In this document: positions 1 through 6,556 of the stretch, one piece after another
Layout: each line of letters begins with the position of its first letter
How positions within the stretch are numbered: position 1 is the first letter of the stretch
Assembly (NCBI GenBank): GCA_946405205.1
Contig: CAMJGL010000021.1
Span: forward strand, 1-23,031
Reading direction: 5' to 3'
From: F23-B02 sp946405205
Lineage (GTDB): Bacteria > Bacillota > Clostridia > Oscillospirales > Oscillospiraceae
DNA: 23,031 nucleotides
Notes under the pieces: model-generated
The model's input: the letters and a program-made list of their open reading frames with translations, nothing else
Databases searched by the model: none
Told to the model about the DNA's origin: nothing
Made by a program: the position numbers and the translations under genes

Positions 1-55
1 GGTGCGGATGAGAACGTGGAGCAGTAGAAATTTTCTGCAATCTCACCGGTCGGGC
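1..55. repeat. Direct repeat, copy 1 (55 bp, may continue left)
   Basis: These 55 bases recur exactly at 138-192, a period of 137 bp. The sequence after each copy (56-98 and 193-235) is also recognisably similar but diverged, with shared pieces such as CGCAA, ACGACA and GCGAAT. The full unit is therefore about 95-100 bp with a conserved core. The unit contains a small inverted pair, GCAG...CTGC, around an AGAAATTTTCT centre. Copy 1 begins at the first base of the window, so its left end and the copy number are unknown. No coding capacity is evident. Confidence 0.9.
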
Positions 56-112
56 TGACGCAAAAACGACATCCGCCGTTCTCAACGCGAATAGCTCTCC
101 GGCAGCCGCCGG

Positions 113-136
113 CGGACGAGCGATGCTCGCCCCTAC
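113..136. repeat. REP-like short palindromic element, copy 1
   Basis: The 24-mer beginning CGGACGAGCGATGCTCGCCC is identical to 22881-22904 near the other end of the window. It forms a hairpin, GGACGAGC-GAT-GCTCGCCC, with one A:C mismatch. Read from the minus strand, that mismatch becomes a G:U pair. It sits between the two copies of the 55-bp repeat and is intergenic at both places. This is the pattern of a dispersed repetitive extragenic palindrome. Confidence 0.8.
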
Positions 137-137
137 G

Positions 138-192
138 GGTGCGGATGAGAACGTGGAGCAGTAGAAATTTTCTGCAATCTCACCGGTCGGGC
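138..192. repeat. Direct repeat, copy 2 (55 bp)
   Basis: Exact second copy of bases 1-55, followed by a diverged continuation to about 235. It lies just downstream of the stop codon (253-255) of the minus-strand glycosyltransferase gene. The repeat pair plus the REP-like element fill the 250-bp left edge, and no gene is seen there. Confidence 0.9.
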
Positions 193-252
193 GGCCGCAA
201 TGACGACACCTACCACTTTTAATGCGAATTGGCTGTCTGCCAAGACCGAGCA

Positions 253-2001
253 CTAAAAGGGCCAGGAGGGGAGCCATTTGAGCAATGCGCTTGCCAGCTC
301 CGCGTTGACCGTTCTGCCCGACAGCACAGGATAAAACAGCACGAACAGGGCGCAGCTCAGCCCCGCGAGGCCGTAGACATTGAAGCGCCAGTGCTTGATG
401 TTACGCTGCATGATCGAGAATACGCGGCATATCGCAAGCACGAGGAATACCGAGGCGGGGAAGTAGTGGTATTCAAAGGTGGTGCGGGTAATGAAGACCC
501 ACGGGAGCAATTGAGCAAGATAGCCGATGACGATAAACGCCGAGGCTGTGTCGCGGCGGAAAACGGCGAGATAAACGCAGATGCCTGTTGCGGCGAGCCC
601 TGCCCAGCAAAGCACGGGATTGAGAAACGCGCCGAAGGAGGAGCGTGTGCCGTCGCTGTAATACTGAAGATAATACAGTATCGGACGTTCGTCGATGAGC
701 CACTGATACCAGCGGGAGGAGTAGGGGTGCTCCGAGTGTACGCCTGAGTGGTAGGAGAACATGAAGTCCTGGTTTTGCAGGACGATATCGGCGTAGTCCT
801 TCGTGAAGAACATCCCCGCGCCGTGCAGCCCGCTCGCCTGCCCGTAGGGGAAGTAGCTGAGGTAGTAAACCGCGGCGGGCACAAGCACGAAAAAGACTGT
901 GCAGAACAGGCAGTTTTTTATAAACTCGCGCAGCCGGAAATTGCGTATCCAGTGGATGAGCCATATGAGGGCAAGCCCCGCGCCCGCGTACAGGCAGGTC
1001 CATTTGCAGGCGACGCCGACACCGAAGAAAACTCCCGACAGGGCAAGGTATCTGAGCCTGCCGCCGCTGATGTACAGGTACATGAACAGGTACATGAGCA
1101 GGATAAAGAACACCGCGTAGGTGTCGATCGTGGCGATGCGGGTCTGCGTGAAATGCATGAAGTCGAAGGCGAACATGGCCGTACCGCAGGCCGGTACCGC
1201 CGTGCCGCCGAACATACGCTTGAGGAAGATATACAGCACCGGCAGCATGAGAACGCCGAACAGAGCGCCCGAAAAGCGCCATCCGAAGGGAGTCATGCCG
1301 AAAAGCTTGATGCCGGCGGCGATTAAGAGCTTGCCCAGCGGGGGGTGGGATATCTCGTAGGGATAAACGCCCCCTATATGCTCAAAGGCGGTGCGGGCGT
1401 GATAGATCTCGTCAAAATACGTGCTGTTGAGATATGTCTGATAAGCCGGAACGATATCCTGCTCGTCGTGCAGCTCTGCCGCGGAGCAGGAATATTCGAT
1501 AAGTTTTCCGCCGCTTTTGACGGCAAGCTCGCCGAGATATAAATCGCCGCCCGCCGTCAGGCGGATATAGCGGGTCACGGCCTCCGCGCCGTCGTAAAGC
1601 TCGGGGGTCTCCCATTTGAAAAGCGCCGTGTAGCTCTGCTTAAATTCACCGACCTCCGTCCAGTTAAGGCCGTCGGGGGAGTATTCCAGCCTATAAGAGC
1701 CGGTGTTCAGCCCCGAATAGAACATGAGCCCGTCGACCTGTGTTTCCCCGCCGAGGTCGATGACGACGCTCCCGTTATTATCAAAACGGTGGAATGATTG
1801 GGGCGCTTCGGTATCGCCCAGATTATAAAATGCCGCGGCGGCGTATAGAATAACAATGCTCCCCAGTGCGAGCGCGTCCCGACGGCAGAAGGCGCTGCGC
1901 CGGTTTTTCCGCAGATCGGCGTGAGCAAGGCGCGGGCAGCCGATGTAAAACAGCACTATGAACAAAAGAATAAGAACGGGAAAAACATAAGTAAGCCGCA
2001 C
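253..2001 (-). CDS. GT39/PMT-family membrane glycosyltransferase with discoidin-like insert
   Basis: The predicted 582-residue polytopic membrane protein matches lipid-carrier-dependent glycosyltransferases of the protein O-mannosyltransferase (GT39/GT-C) type. These transfer a sugar from a polyprenyl phosphate on the outer face of the membrane. After two N-terminal hydrophobic segments comes a soluble stretch of about 110 residues (roughly 65-165) with discoidin/F5-8C character: VVIDLGGETQVDGL, YRLEYSPDGLNWTEVGEF and RYIRL. The PMT signature follows, with the acidic catalytic pair in YFDEIYHA (about Asp197-Glu198) and then SHPPLGKLLIAAG and many membrane helices. I chose the GTG start at 2001 because GGAGGTGA lies 8 nt upstream. 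An in-frame TTG at 2025 lacks such a site. The acceptor is unknown. The gene is transcribed divergently from rny. Confidence 0.85.
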   Translation of the reverse strand: MRLTYVFPVLILLFIVLFYIGCPRLAHADLRKNRRSAFCRRDALALGSIVILYAAAAFYNLGDTEAPQSFHRFDNNGSVVIDLGGETQVDGLMFYSGLNTGSYRLEYSPDGLNWTEVGEFKQSYTALFKWETPELYDGAEAVTRYIRLTAGGDLYLGELAVKSGGKLIEYSCSAAELHDEQDIVPAYQTYLNSTYFDEIYHARTAFEHIGGVYPYEISHPPLGKLLIAAGIKLFGMTPFGWRFSGALFGVLMLPVLYIFLKRMFGGTAVPACGTAMFAFDFMHFTQTRIATIDTYAVFFILLMYLFMYLYISGGRLRYLALSGVFFGVGVACKWTCLYAGAGLALIWLIHWIRNFRLREFIKNCLFCTVFFVLVPAAVYYLSYFPYGQASGLHGAGMFFTKDYADIVLQNQDFMFSYHSGVHSEHPYSSRWYQWLIDERPILYYLQYYSDGTRSSFGAFLNPVLCWAGLAATGICVYLAVFRRDTASAFIVIGYLAQLLPWVFITRTTFEYHYFPASVFLVLAICRVFSIMQRNIKHWRFNVYGLAGLSCALFVLFYPVLSGRTVNAELASALLKWLPSWPF

Positions 2002-2034
2002 TTGAGACCTCACCTCCGCAGTCAATAATAATAT

Positions 2035-2063
2035 ATTATATTAAATTATGCTCAGCTTGTCCA
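2035..2063 (-). promoter_or_regulatory. Sigma-A promoter of the glycosyltransferase gene
   Basis: Reading the minus strand, a -35 TGGACA (2058-2063) and a -10 TATAAT (2035-2040) are separated by exactly 17 bp. It lies about 35-60 bp upstream of the GTG start at 2001. Confidence 0.75.
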
Positions 2064-2111
2064 CTGCTCATAAGAATTGCAGCAATCTTTTACGCGATCA
2101 GCTAATAACAC

Positions 2112-2140
2112 TTGACATAACACGGGTTTGGGGATAAAAT
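2112..2140 (+). promoter_or_regulatory. Sigma-A promoter of rny with about 160-nt leader
   Basis: TTGACA (2112-2117), a 17-bp spacer, then TAAAAT (2135-2140). The predicted start near 2147 leaves a leader of about 160 nt before the rny ATG. The leader contains a 6-bp stem ACGGAC...GTCCGT in about 2203-2228. No known riboswitch class was recognised in it. Confidence 0.75.
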
Positions 2141-2306
2141 AAATCGGATAATATTTAAGGTGCCCGGGGAGGCATCTGCTTGAATATTAGTTACAATTCT
2201 ACGGACGGATGCGCTTGATGGTCCGTCTTGCCCTTAGATTCAACTGCATCGCAAGATCTGAAAACCACCGCAAAATTCTGAAAGAATGGAGGTGTGTTTA
2301 CTTTCT

Positions 2307-3848
2307 ATGAAATTATGGTTAGCAATCGTTTTAATTGTTGCTGCTTTTGTAATAGCATTTGTGCTCGGCATAACTTACCGCAAAAAAGTCGCGGAACGCG
2401 AAATAACGAGCGCGGAGGAAGAAGCAAAGCGAATAATTAATGAAGCCATAAAGAGCGCCGAGAGCAAGAAACGCGAAGCTCTCGTCGAGGCAAAGGAAGA
2501 AATACACAAAAGCCGCTCGGAGTTCGAGCGCGAAGAAAAGGCACGCCGTGCCGACCTGCAGAAGCAGGAAAGAAGATTACAGCAGAAGGAAGAAAATCTT
2601 GACAGAAAGACCGATTCTCTGGAACGCAAGAACGAGAGCCTGTCGCAGAAGATCGCTGCCGCCGAGGCTCAGCAGGCCGAGATCGCACTGATCAAGAAAA
2701 GCCAGCTCGAAATGCTGGAAAAGGTCTCCGGCTACACGGTCGAGGAGGCCAAGGCGTACATGATAAACGCCCTTAAGGACGAAGTTACCCACGAAATGGC
2801 CGTTAAGGTCAAGGAGATCGAGGCTCAGTACAAGGAAGAGGCCGAGGATCGCGCAAGAGAGATCATCGTCACCGCTATCCAGCGCTGCGCCGCAGACCAC
2901 GCAAGCGAAGTCACCGTATCCGTCGTACCTCTCCCCAACGACGAGATGAAGGGACGCATCATCGGCCGCGAAGGCCGCAATATCCGCAGCATCGAAACTC
3001 TCACAGGCTGCGACCTCATCATTGACGACACCCCCGAGGCGATCACCGTATCAAGCTTCGATCCCGTCCGCCGCGAGGTCGCGCGTCTGGCGCTTGAAAA
3101 GCTCATTGCCGACGGCAGGATCCACCCCGCCCGCATCGAGGAAATGGTCGCCAAGGCTCAGAAGGAAGTCAACGCAACCATCAAGGCGGAGGGCGAGAGA
3201 GCCGTGTTCGAGACCAATATCCACGGCGTCAATCAGGAGATCGTCAAGCTCCTCGGCCGCATGAAGTACCGCACCAGCTACGGCCAGAACGTGCTTCAGC
3301 ACTCCATCGAGGTCAGCCATATCGCGGGCCTCATCGCAGCGGAGCTGGGCGTCGACGTCAACACCGCAAAGCGCGCCGGACTTCTCCATGATATCGGCAA
3401 GGCCATCGACCACGAGGTCGAGGGCAGCCACGTTTCCATCGGCGTTGATATCGCAAAGAAGTACAAGGAAAGCGAAGCGGTCATCCACGCCATCGAGGCT
3501 CACCACGGCGACGTTGAGCCGCGCACCATTGTTGCCTGCATCGTTCAGGCGGCCGACGCTATCTCCGCCTCCCGCCCCGGCGCAAGACGCGAGAACATCG
3601 AAAACTATGTCAAGCGCCTTGAGAAGCTTGAGGAGATCTCAAAGAGCTTCCCGGGTATCGCAGGAAGCTATGCTATCCAGGCCGGCCGCGAGATCCGCGT
3701 AATGGTCAAGCCCGAGGACGTTTCCGAGGACCAGATGGTGCTCCTGGCCCGCGACATCGCAAAGAAGATAGAAGAGGAGCTGACCTATCCCGGCCAGATC
3801 AAAGTCCATCTCCTGCGCGAGACCAAGGCCGTCGAGTACGCAAAGTAA
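2307..3848 (+). CDS. rny: Ribonuclease Y
   Basis: RNase Y is a membrane-anchored endoribonuclease that initiates mRNA decay in Firmicutes. The predicted 513 residues match the usual length of about 520. Domains run in the standard order. There is one N-terminal transmembrane helix (LWLAIVLIVAAFVIAFVLG). A long charged coiled coil follows (about 30-140), then a KH RNA-binding domain with GRIIGREGRNIRS (about 215-230). The HD domain has its metal-binding His-Asp in AGLLHDIGKA (about 361-362) and a conserved C-terminal part. The ATG at 2307 is preferred because GGAGGTG lies 12 nt upstream and the product then starts directly at the membrane helix. The in-frame ATG at 2286 overlaps that ribosome site and has none of its own. 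The gene is monocistronic, ending at a strong terminator. Confidence 0.97.
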   Translation: MKLWLAIVLIVAAFVIAFVLGITYRKKVAEREITSAEEEAKRIINEAIKSAESKKREALVEAKEEIHKSRSEFEREEKARRADLQKQERRLQQKEENLDRKTDSLERKNESLSQKIAAAEAQQAEIALIKKSQLEMLEKVSGYTVEEAKAYMINALKDEVTHEMAVKVKEIEAQYKEEAEDRAREIIVTAIQRCAADHASEVTVSVVPLPNDEMKGRIIGREGRNIRSIETLTGCDLIIDDTPEAITVSSFDPVRREVARLALEKLIADGRIHPARIEEMVAKAQKEVNATIKAEGERAVFETNIHGVNQEIVKLLGRMKYRTSYGQNVLQHSIEVSHIAGLIAAELGVDVNTAKRAGLLHDIGKAIDHEVEGSHVSIGVDIAKKYKESEAVIHAIEAHHGDVEPRTIVACIVQAADAISASRPGARRENIENYVKRLEKLEEISKSFPGIAGSYAIQAGREIRVMVKPEDVSEDQMVLLARDIAKKIEEELTYPGQIKVHLLRETKAVEYAK

Positions 3849-3853
3849 AATGC

Positions 3854-3888
3854 AAAAAGAAAGCAGAGCACGGCTCTGCTTTCTTTTT
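3854..3888 (+). terminator. Rho-independent terminator of rny
   Basis: A perfect 16-bp stem (3854-3869 with 3873-3888) closes a 3-nt loop and ends in TTTTT. It starts 5 bp after the rny stop codon. Confidence 0.92.
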
Positions 3889-3898
3889 ACATATAAAA

Positions 3899-3932
3899 AC
3901 AAAAAACCGGCTGAGCCGAAGCTCAGCCGGTT
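3899..3932 (-). terminator. Minus-strand terminator of the twin-peptide operon
   Basis: Read on the minus strand, a perfect 12-bp stem (3921-3932 with 3905-3916) has a UUCG tetraloop and is followed by TTTTTT. It lies 9 bp beyond the stop codon of the second micro-peptide gene. This shows that the small minus-strand unit is a defined transcript. It faces the rny terminator. Confidence 0.92.
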
Positions 3933-3941
3933 AAAGTTTAA

Positions 3942-4043
3942 TTACTTCAGTGCGTCAGCGATCTCCTGGAAAATCTCGCCAACAGCGGTATCAAAACCGA
4001 GTTTGGTGTGCAGGTCGGCCAGGAACTGAAAAATTTCGTACAT
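3942..4043 (-). CDS. 33-residue micro-peptide B (MYEIF...)
   Basis: A predicted 33-residue peptide of unknown function, too short for normal ORF calling. It begins MYEIFQFLADLHTKL and ends EIFQEIADALK. Hydrophobic residues are spaced every three to four positions, so an amphipathic helix is likely. There is no signal peptide and no cysteine. The ATG has AAAGGAGA 7 nt upstream, nearly the same site as that of the neighbouring peptide gene. The two genes are 30 bp apart, both start MYE, and both look helical, so they are probably distant paralogues. Promoter, ribosome site and terminator make expression likely. The role could be a membrane-active peptide, a small regulator or a signalling peptide, and the sequence does not choose between them. 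Confidence 0.75.
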   Translation of the reverse strand: MYEIFQFLADLHTKLGFDTAVGEIFQEIADALK

Positions 4044-4073
4044 TGTGTTTCTCCTTTCACGTAATAGAATGAA

Positions 4074-4172
4074 TTAATAATTAGTCCAACCGAAGATTCT
4101 CTCGAACCACACAAAGGCATCTTCGAGACCCGGCTCTACGGTCGTGAAAAATTCCTTGATTTTTTCGTACAT
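4074..4172 (-). CDS. 32-residue micro-peptide A (MYEKI...)
   Basis: First gene of the twin-peptide operon, with 32 predicted residues. It begins MYEKIKEFFTTVEPG and ends FERIFGWTNY. It is rich in aromatic residues (four Phe, two Trp, two Tyr) with alternating charged residues, compatible with a short amphipathic helix that binds a membrane or a partner protein. AAAGGAGA lies 8 nt before the ATG. The predicted transcription start is only about 35 nt upstream, so the leader is short. I recognise no family. Its shared MYE start and spacing with peptide B suggest duplication. Confidence 0.75.
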   Translation of the reverse strand: MYEKIKEFFTTVEPGLEDAFVWFERIFGWTNY

Positions 4173-4212
4173 AATTATTCTCCTTTCTTTATTTGTGACT
4201 ATTTCCTATTAA

Positions 4213-4241
4213 ATGGTATCAAAAACAGCTTTCAGTGTCAA
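4213..4241 (-). promoter_or_regulatory. Promoter of the twin-peptide operon
   Basis: On the minus strand a consensus TTGACA (4236-4241) lies exactly 17 bp from TACCAT (4213-4218). The start of transcription would fall near 4206, about 35 nt before the first peptide ATG. Confidence 0.75.
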
Positions 4242-4244
4242 TCC

Positions 4245-4263
4245 ACAATTTGTCGAAAATTGT
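4245..4263. promoter_or_regulatory. Minor inverted repeat next to the -35 box
   Basis: ACAATTT (4245-4251) and AAATTGT (4257-4263) form a 7-bp inverted repeat with a 5-bp spacer. It lies just upstream of the -35 of the peptide promoter and abuts the larger palindrome at 4264. The 5-bp spacer matches that of the larger repeat. Confidence 0.5.
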
Positions 4264-4304
4264 ACATTATTGTGACAAAAAGAGCGTTTTTGTCACAATA
4301 ATGT
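4264..4304. promoter_or_regulatory. Perfect 18-bp inverted repeat, candidate operator
   Basis: Bases 4264-4281 and 4287-4304 are perfect reverse complements around the 5-bp spacer GAGCG. The centre is about 45 bp upstream of the -35 box. The repeat would therefore act as DNA rather than in the transcript, in the position of an activator or upstream regulatory site. It is AT-rich and has no T-run on either side, so it does not look like a terminator. Bases 4305-4489, up to the next terminator, show no gene I can support. Confidence 0.7.
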
Positions 4305-4489
4305 GAAGAAAATAACAAAAGAAAACGGACTTTAATAACCGAATATGACCGTTTTGTACCCGTTTTCAATGTAATATGCAATTTTATTTAAGGAGATAAA
4401 GTTTTATAATTAAAATAGTAACGATGAAGTGCCGTGCAGTTGAGACGTTGACGGGCATGGTCTGCGCTCCTGACGGCCTGAATATGGCC

Positions 4490-4527
4490 GTAAAAATAAT
4501 GCCGGCGCCCATGATCGGGCGCCGGCA
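4490..4527 (-). terminator. Terminator of the decarboxylase operon
   Basis: On the minus strand an 11-bp GC-rich perfect stem (4517-4527 with 4500-4510) and a 6-nt loop are followed by ATTATTTTTA. It lies about 45 bp after the stop codon of the beta subunit. Confidence 0.85.
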
Positions 4528-4572
4528 GCGCAGTTTGAAATTGTAATTAAGCAATGCAGCGGGGCAGAATAC

Positions 4573-5796
4573 TCAGCCGCCGAAGACAGAGAGCAGGAAG
4601 CCGGCTGCGATGGCGGAACCGATGACGCCAGCGACATTGGGACCCATTGCGTGCATGAGCAGGAAGTTCGACTTGTTGTACTTGCGGCCGACGTCCTGAG
4701 AGACGCGGGCGGCCATGGGTACTGCGGAGACGCCTGCCGAGCCGATGAGGGGATTGATCTTGCCGCCGGAGGTGCGGTACATGATAACGCCGCCGAGCAG
4801 ACCGCCGATGGTGGAGATACCGAAGGCGAACAGGCCGAGAAGTATTATCTTTATCGTATCCCAGTTGAGGAAGTTCTGAGCGACCATGGTGGCGCCGACG
4901 GAGGTTGCGAGGAAAATGGTAACTATGTTCATCAGCGCGTTCTGAGCAGTGTCGGAAAGCCTGTCGGTGACGCCGCACTCACGGAAGAGGTTGCCCAGCA
5001 TCAGGCAGCCGATGAGGGGAGCCGTCGAGGGCAGGAGCAGGATGACGAAGGTAGCGACCACGATGGGGAAGATTATCTTCTCGGTCTTGGAGACCTCGCG
5101 GGACTGCTCCATCTTTACCTTGCGCATCTTGTCGGTGGTGAACAGCTTCATAAGCGGCGGCTGGATCATGGGGATCAGCGCCATGTATGAATACGCGGCG
5201 ATGGCGATGGGGCCGAGAAGCTGCGGAGCGAGCTTCGTCGTGAGGAATATAGCGGTGGGGCCGTCCGCGCCGCCGATGATGCCGATGGAGGCGGCCTCAG
5301 GGCCGGTAAAGCCGAACAGTATTGCGAGGAAGAACGCGACGAACACGCCCATCTGCGCCGCAGCACCAAGAAGAAGGCTCTTGGGGTTAGCGAGCAGCGG
5401 GCCGAAGTCGGTCATCGCGCCGACGCCGAGGAATATGAGCGAGGGATAGATGCCGGCCTTGACGCCGATATAGAAGAAGTCCAGCAGACCGGCGTTTGCC
5501 ATGACATGGCCGTAGCTGTGGTAATAGGGGCTTGCCTCGTCGAGAAACGCCGTCCACAGCTCGGGGTGGTAAAGGGCGTTTTCGCCCATGCCGACAAAGT
5601 AGCTGAGGTTCGTAAGTAAGCAGCCGAAGGCTATGCCGCACAGGAGCAGAGGCTCAAACTTCTTAGCTATACCTAAGTACAAAAGCGCAAAGGCTATGAT
5701 TATCATGACGAGGTTCTTCCAGCCGCCGTCCGTTAGAATAAACGAGGCAAAGCCGGATTCTGACGCCAGCTTTTGGAGAGTACCCAGAATATCCAT
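4573..5796 (-). CDS. oadB: Oxaloacetate decarboxylase beta subunit (Na+ pump)
   Basis: The integral-membrane subunit of the biotin-dependent Na+-translocating decarboxylase family (OadB/MmdB/GcdB). It decarboxylates carboxybiotin and exports Na+. The 407 predicted residues are close to the family norm. Visible family motifs are KKFEPLLLCGIAFG near the N-terminus, GGADGPTAIFLT in the region that holds the Na+-binding aspartate, and INPLIGSAGVSAVPMAAR near the C-terminus, among many hydrophobic segments. It is the last gene of the operon, 11 bp behind the biotin carrier gene, with an AGGAGGT site before the ATG. The four neighbours support oxaloacetate decarboxylase, but a related decarboxylase pump cannot be excluded from this subunit alone. 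Confidence 0.95.
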   Translation of the reverse strand: MDILGTLQKLASESGFASFILTDGGWKNLVMIIIAFALLYLGIAKKFEPLLLCGIAFGCLLTNLSYFVGMGENALYHPELWTAFLDEASPYYHSYGHVMANAGLLDFFYIGVKAGIYPSLIFLGVGAMTDFGPLLANPKSLLLGAAAQMGVFVAFFLAILFGFTGPEAASIGIIGGADGPTAIFLTTKLAPQLLGPIAIAAYSYMALIPMIQPPLMKLFTTDKMRKVKMEQSREVSKTEKIIFPIVVATFVILLLPSTAPLIGCLMLGNLFRECGVTDRLSDTAQNALMNIVTIFLATSVGATMVAQNFLNWDTIKIILLGLFAFGISTIGGLLGGVIMYRTSGGKINPLIGSAGVSAVPMAARVSQDVGRKYNKSNFLLMHAMGPNVAGVIGSAIAAGFLLSVFGG

Positions 5797-5807
5797 CTGT
5801 TACCTCC

Positions 5808-6206
5808 TTATGCGATAACTACCAGAGGCGCTCCGGTCTCAACAACGGCACCCTTTGCAACGACTATCTGCGCAACAGTGCCGGCTTTGGTCGCAACGAC
5901 TTCGTTTTCCATCTTCATGGCCTCAAGGATGAGAAGCACGTCGCCCTCATTGACCTTCTGGCCGTTGGAAACGTTGATCTTGAGAATGTTGCCGGGCATG
6001 GGGCTTTTCACGACCTCGCCTGCTGCGAGCGCGGCTCCGGCGGGGGCTGCGGGAGCCGCGGCTGCAGGTGCGGCCGCAGGAGCAGCAGCGGCGACGGGTG
6101 CGGGAGCCGCGGGAGCATAGGCCTCGTATTCGTCGACGAGCATTGCTTCGCCCGCTTCGACCTCGACCTCATATGTTCTGTTATTTAAAGTTACCTTATA
6201 CTTCAT
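5808..6206 (-). CDS. Biotin carrier protein of the decarboxylase pump
   Basis: A 132-residue biotinyl carrier protein. It shuttles the carboxyl group from the alpha subunit to the membrane beta subunit. Residues 1-30 form a short beta-rich start. Residues 31-62 are an almost pure Ala/Pro swinging linker. The rest is a biotinyl domain with the attachment motif EAMKMENEV; the biotinylated lysine would be Lys98. The alpha subunit here lacks its own biotin domain, so this separate protein is needed. Its start overlaps the end of the gamma-like gene by 11 nt, which suggests translational coupling. The Ala/Pro tract is GC-rich and repetitive. Confidence 0.95.
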   Translation of the reverse strand: MKYKVTLNNRTYEVEVEAGEAMLVDEYEAYAPAAPAPVAAAAPAAAPAAAAPAAPAGAALAAGEVVKSPMPGNILKINVSNGQKVNEGDVLLILEAMKMENEVVATKAGTVAQIVVAKGAVVETGAPLVVIA

Positions 6207-6543
6207 CTTCCTTGACCTCCTTGATGGAAATAAAGCGGAGCTCGTTAATGGGCTTACCGAGGGTGTCCGCTACGATAGCCATGACCATGGCGGCGTCTCT
6301 GGGGTCCGTGTCATAGAGCTTGAGCTCGCCGGCGGAGCCGGGTGCGGGCTCGGCGGCGGGGGCGGGAGCAGCAGGCGCTGCCGCCGGAGCGGCGGTCTTG
6401 GCCTTGTTGGCCTTGCCGACCATTATCCTGCCCATTATCATAACAACGCACATGAGCAGAATAAGCCCGAAGAACACCACTATATAGCCCAGCAGGGCGG
6501 TGACGCCCGCGTCGCCCAGGGAAATGTTTATCAGATCATTCAT
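6196..6543 (-). CDS. OadG-like gamma subunit (membrane anchor)
   Basis: A 115-residue small subunit with one transmembrane helix (about residues 15-40, LLGYIVVFFGLILLMCVVMI). A linker rich in Ala, Pro and Glu follows. The C-terminal piece (about 73-115) contains DPRDAAMVMAIVADTLGKP, resembling the C-terminal segments of sodium-pump decarboxylase gamma or delta subunits. In the family this subunit ties the soluble alpha subunit to the membrane pump. It sits between the alpha and biotin carrier genes, 13 bp after the alpha stop codon. Sequence conservation in this family is low, so the assignment relies partly on context. Confidence 0.85.
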   Translation of the reverse strand: MNDLINISLGDAGVTALLGYIVVFFGLILLMCVVMIMGRIMVGKANKAKTAAPAAAPAAPAPAAEPAPGSAGELKLYDTDPRDAAMVMAIVADTLGKPINELRFISIKEVKEDEV

Positions 6544-6556
6544 CGTCTGAACCTCC

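Noticed and set aside
1..235. Repeats as a CRISPR array
   Set aside because: The repeat is 55 bp with a 137-bp period, only two units, diverged tails rather than constant repeats with unique spacers, and no cas genes nearby.
4264..4304. Large inverted repeat as a terminator
   Set aside because: No T-run follows on either strand, and it lies upstream of, not behind, the nearest promoter.
4424..4546. Possible 40-codon plus-strand ORF starting ATG AAG TGC near the decarboxylase terminator
   Set aside because: It runs through the strong minus-strand terminator hairpin. The AAGGAGAT at 4390-4397 is too far from the ATG, and no plus-strand promoter is convincing.
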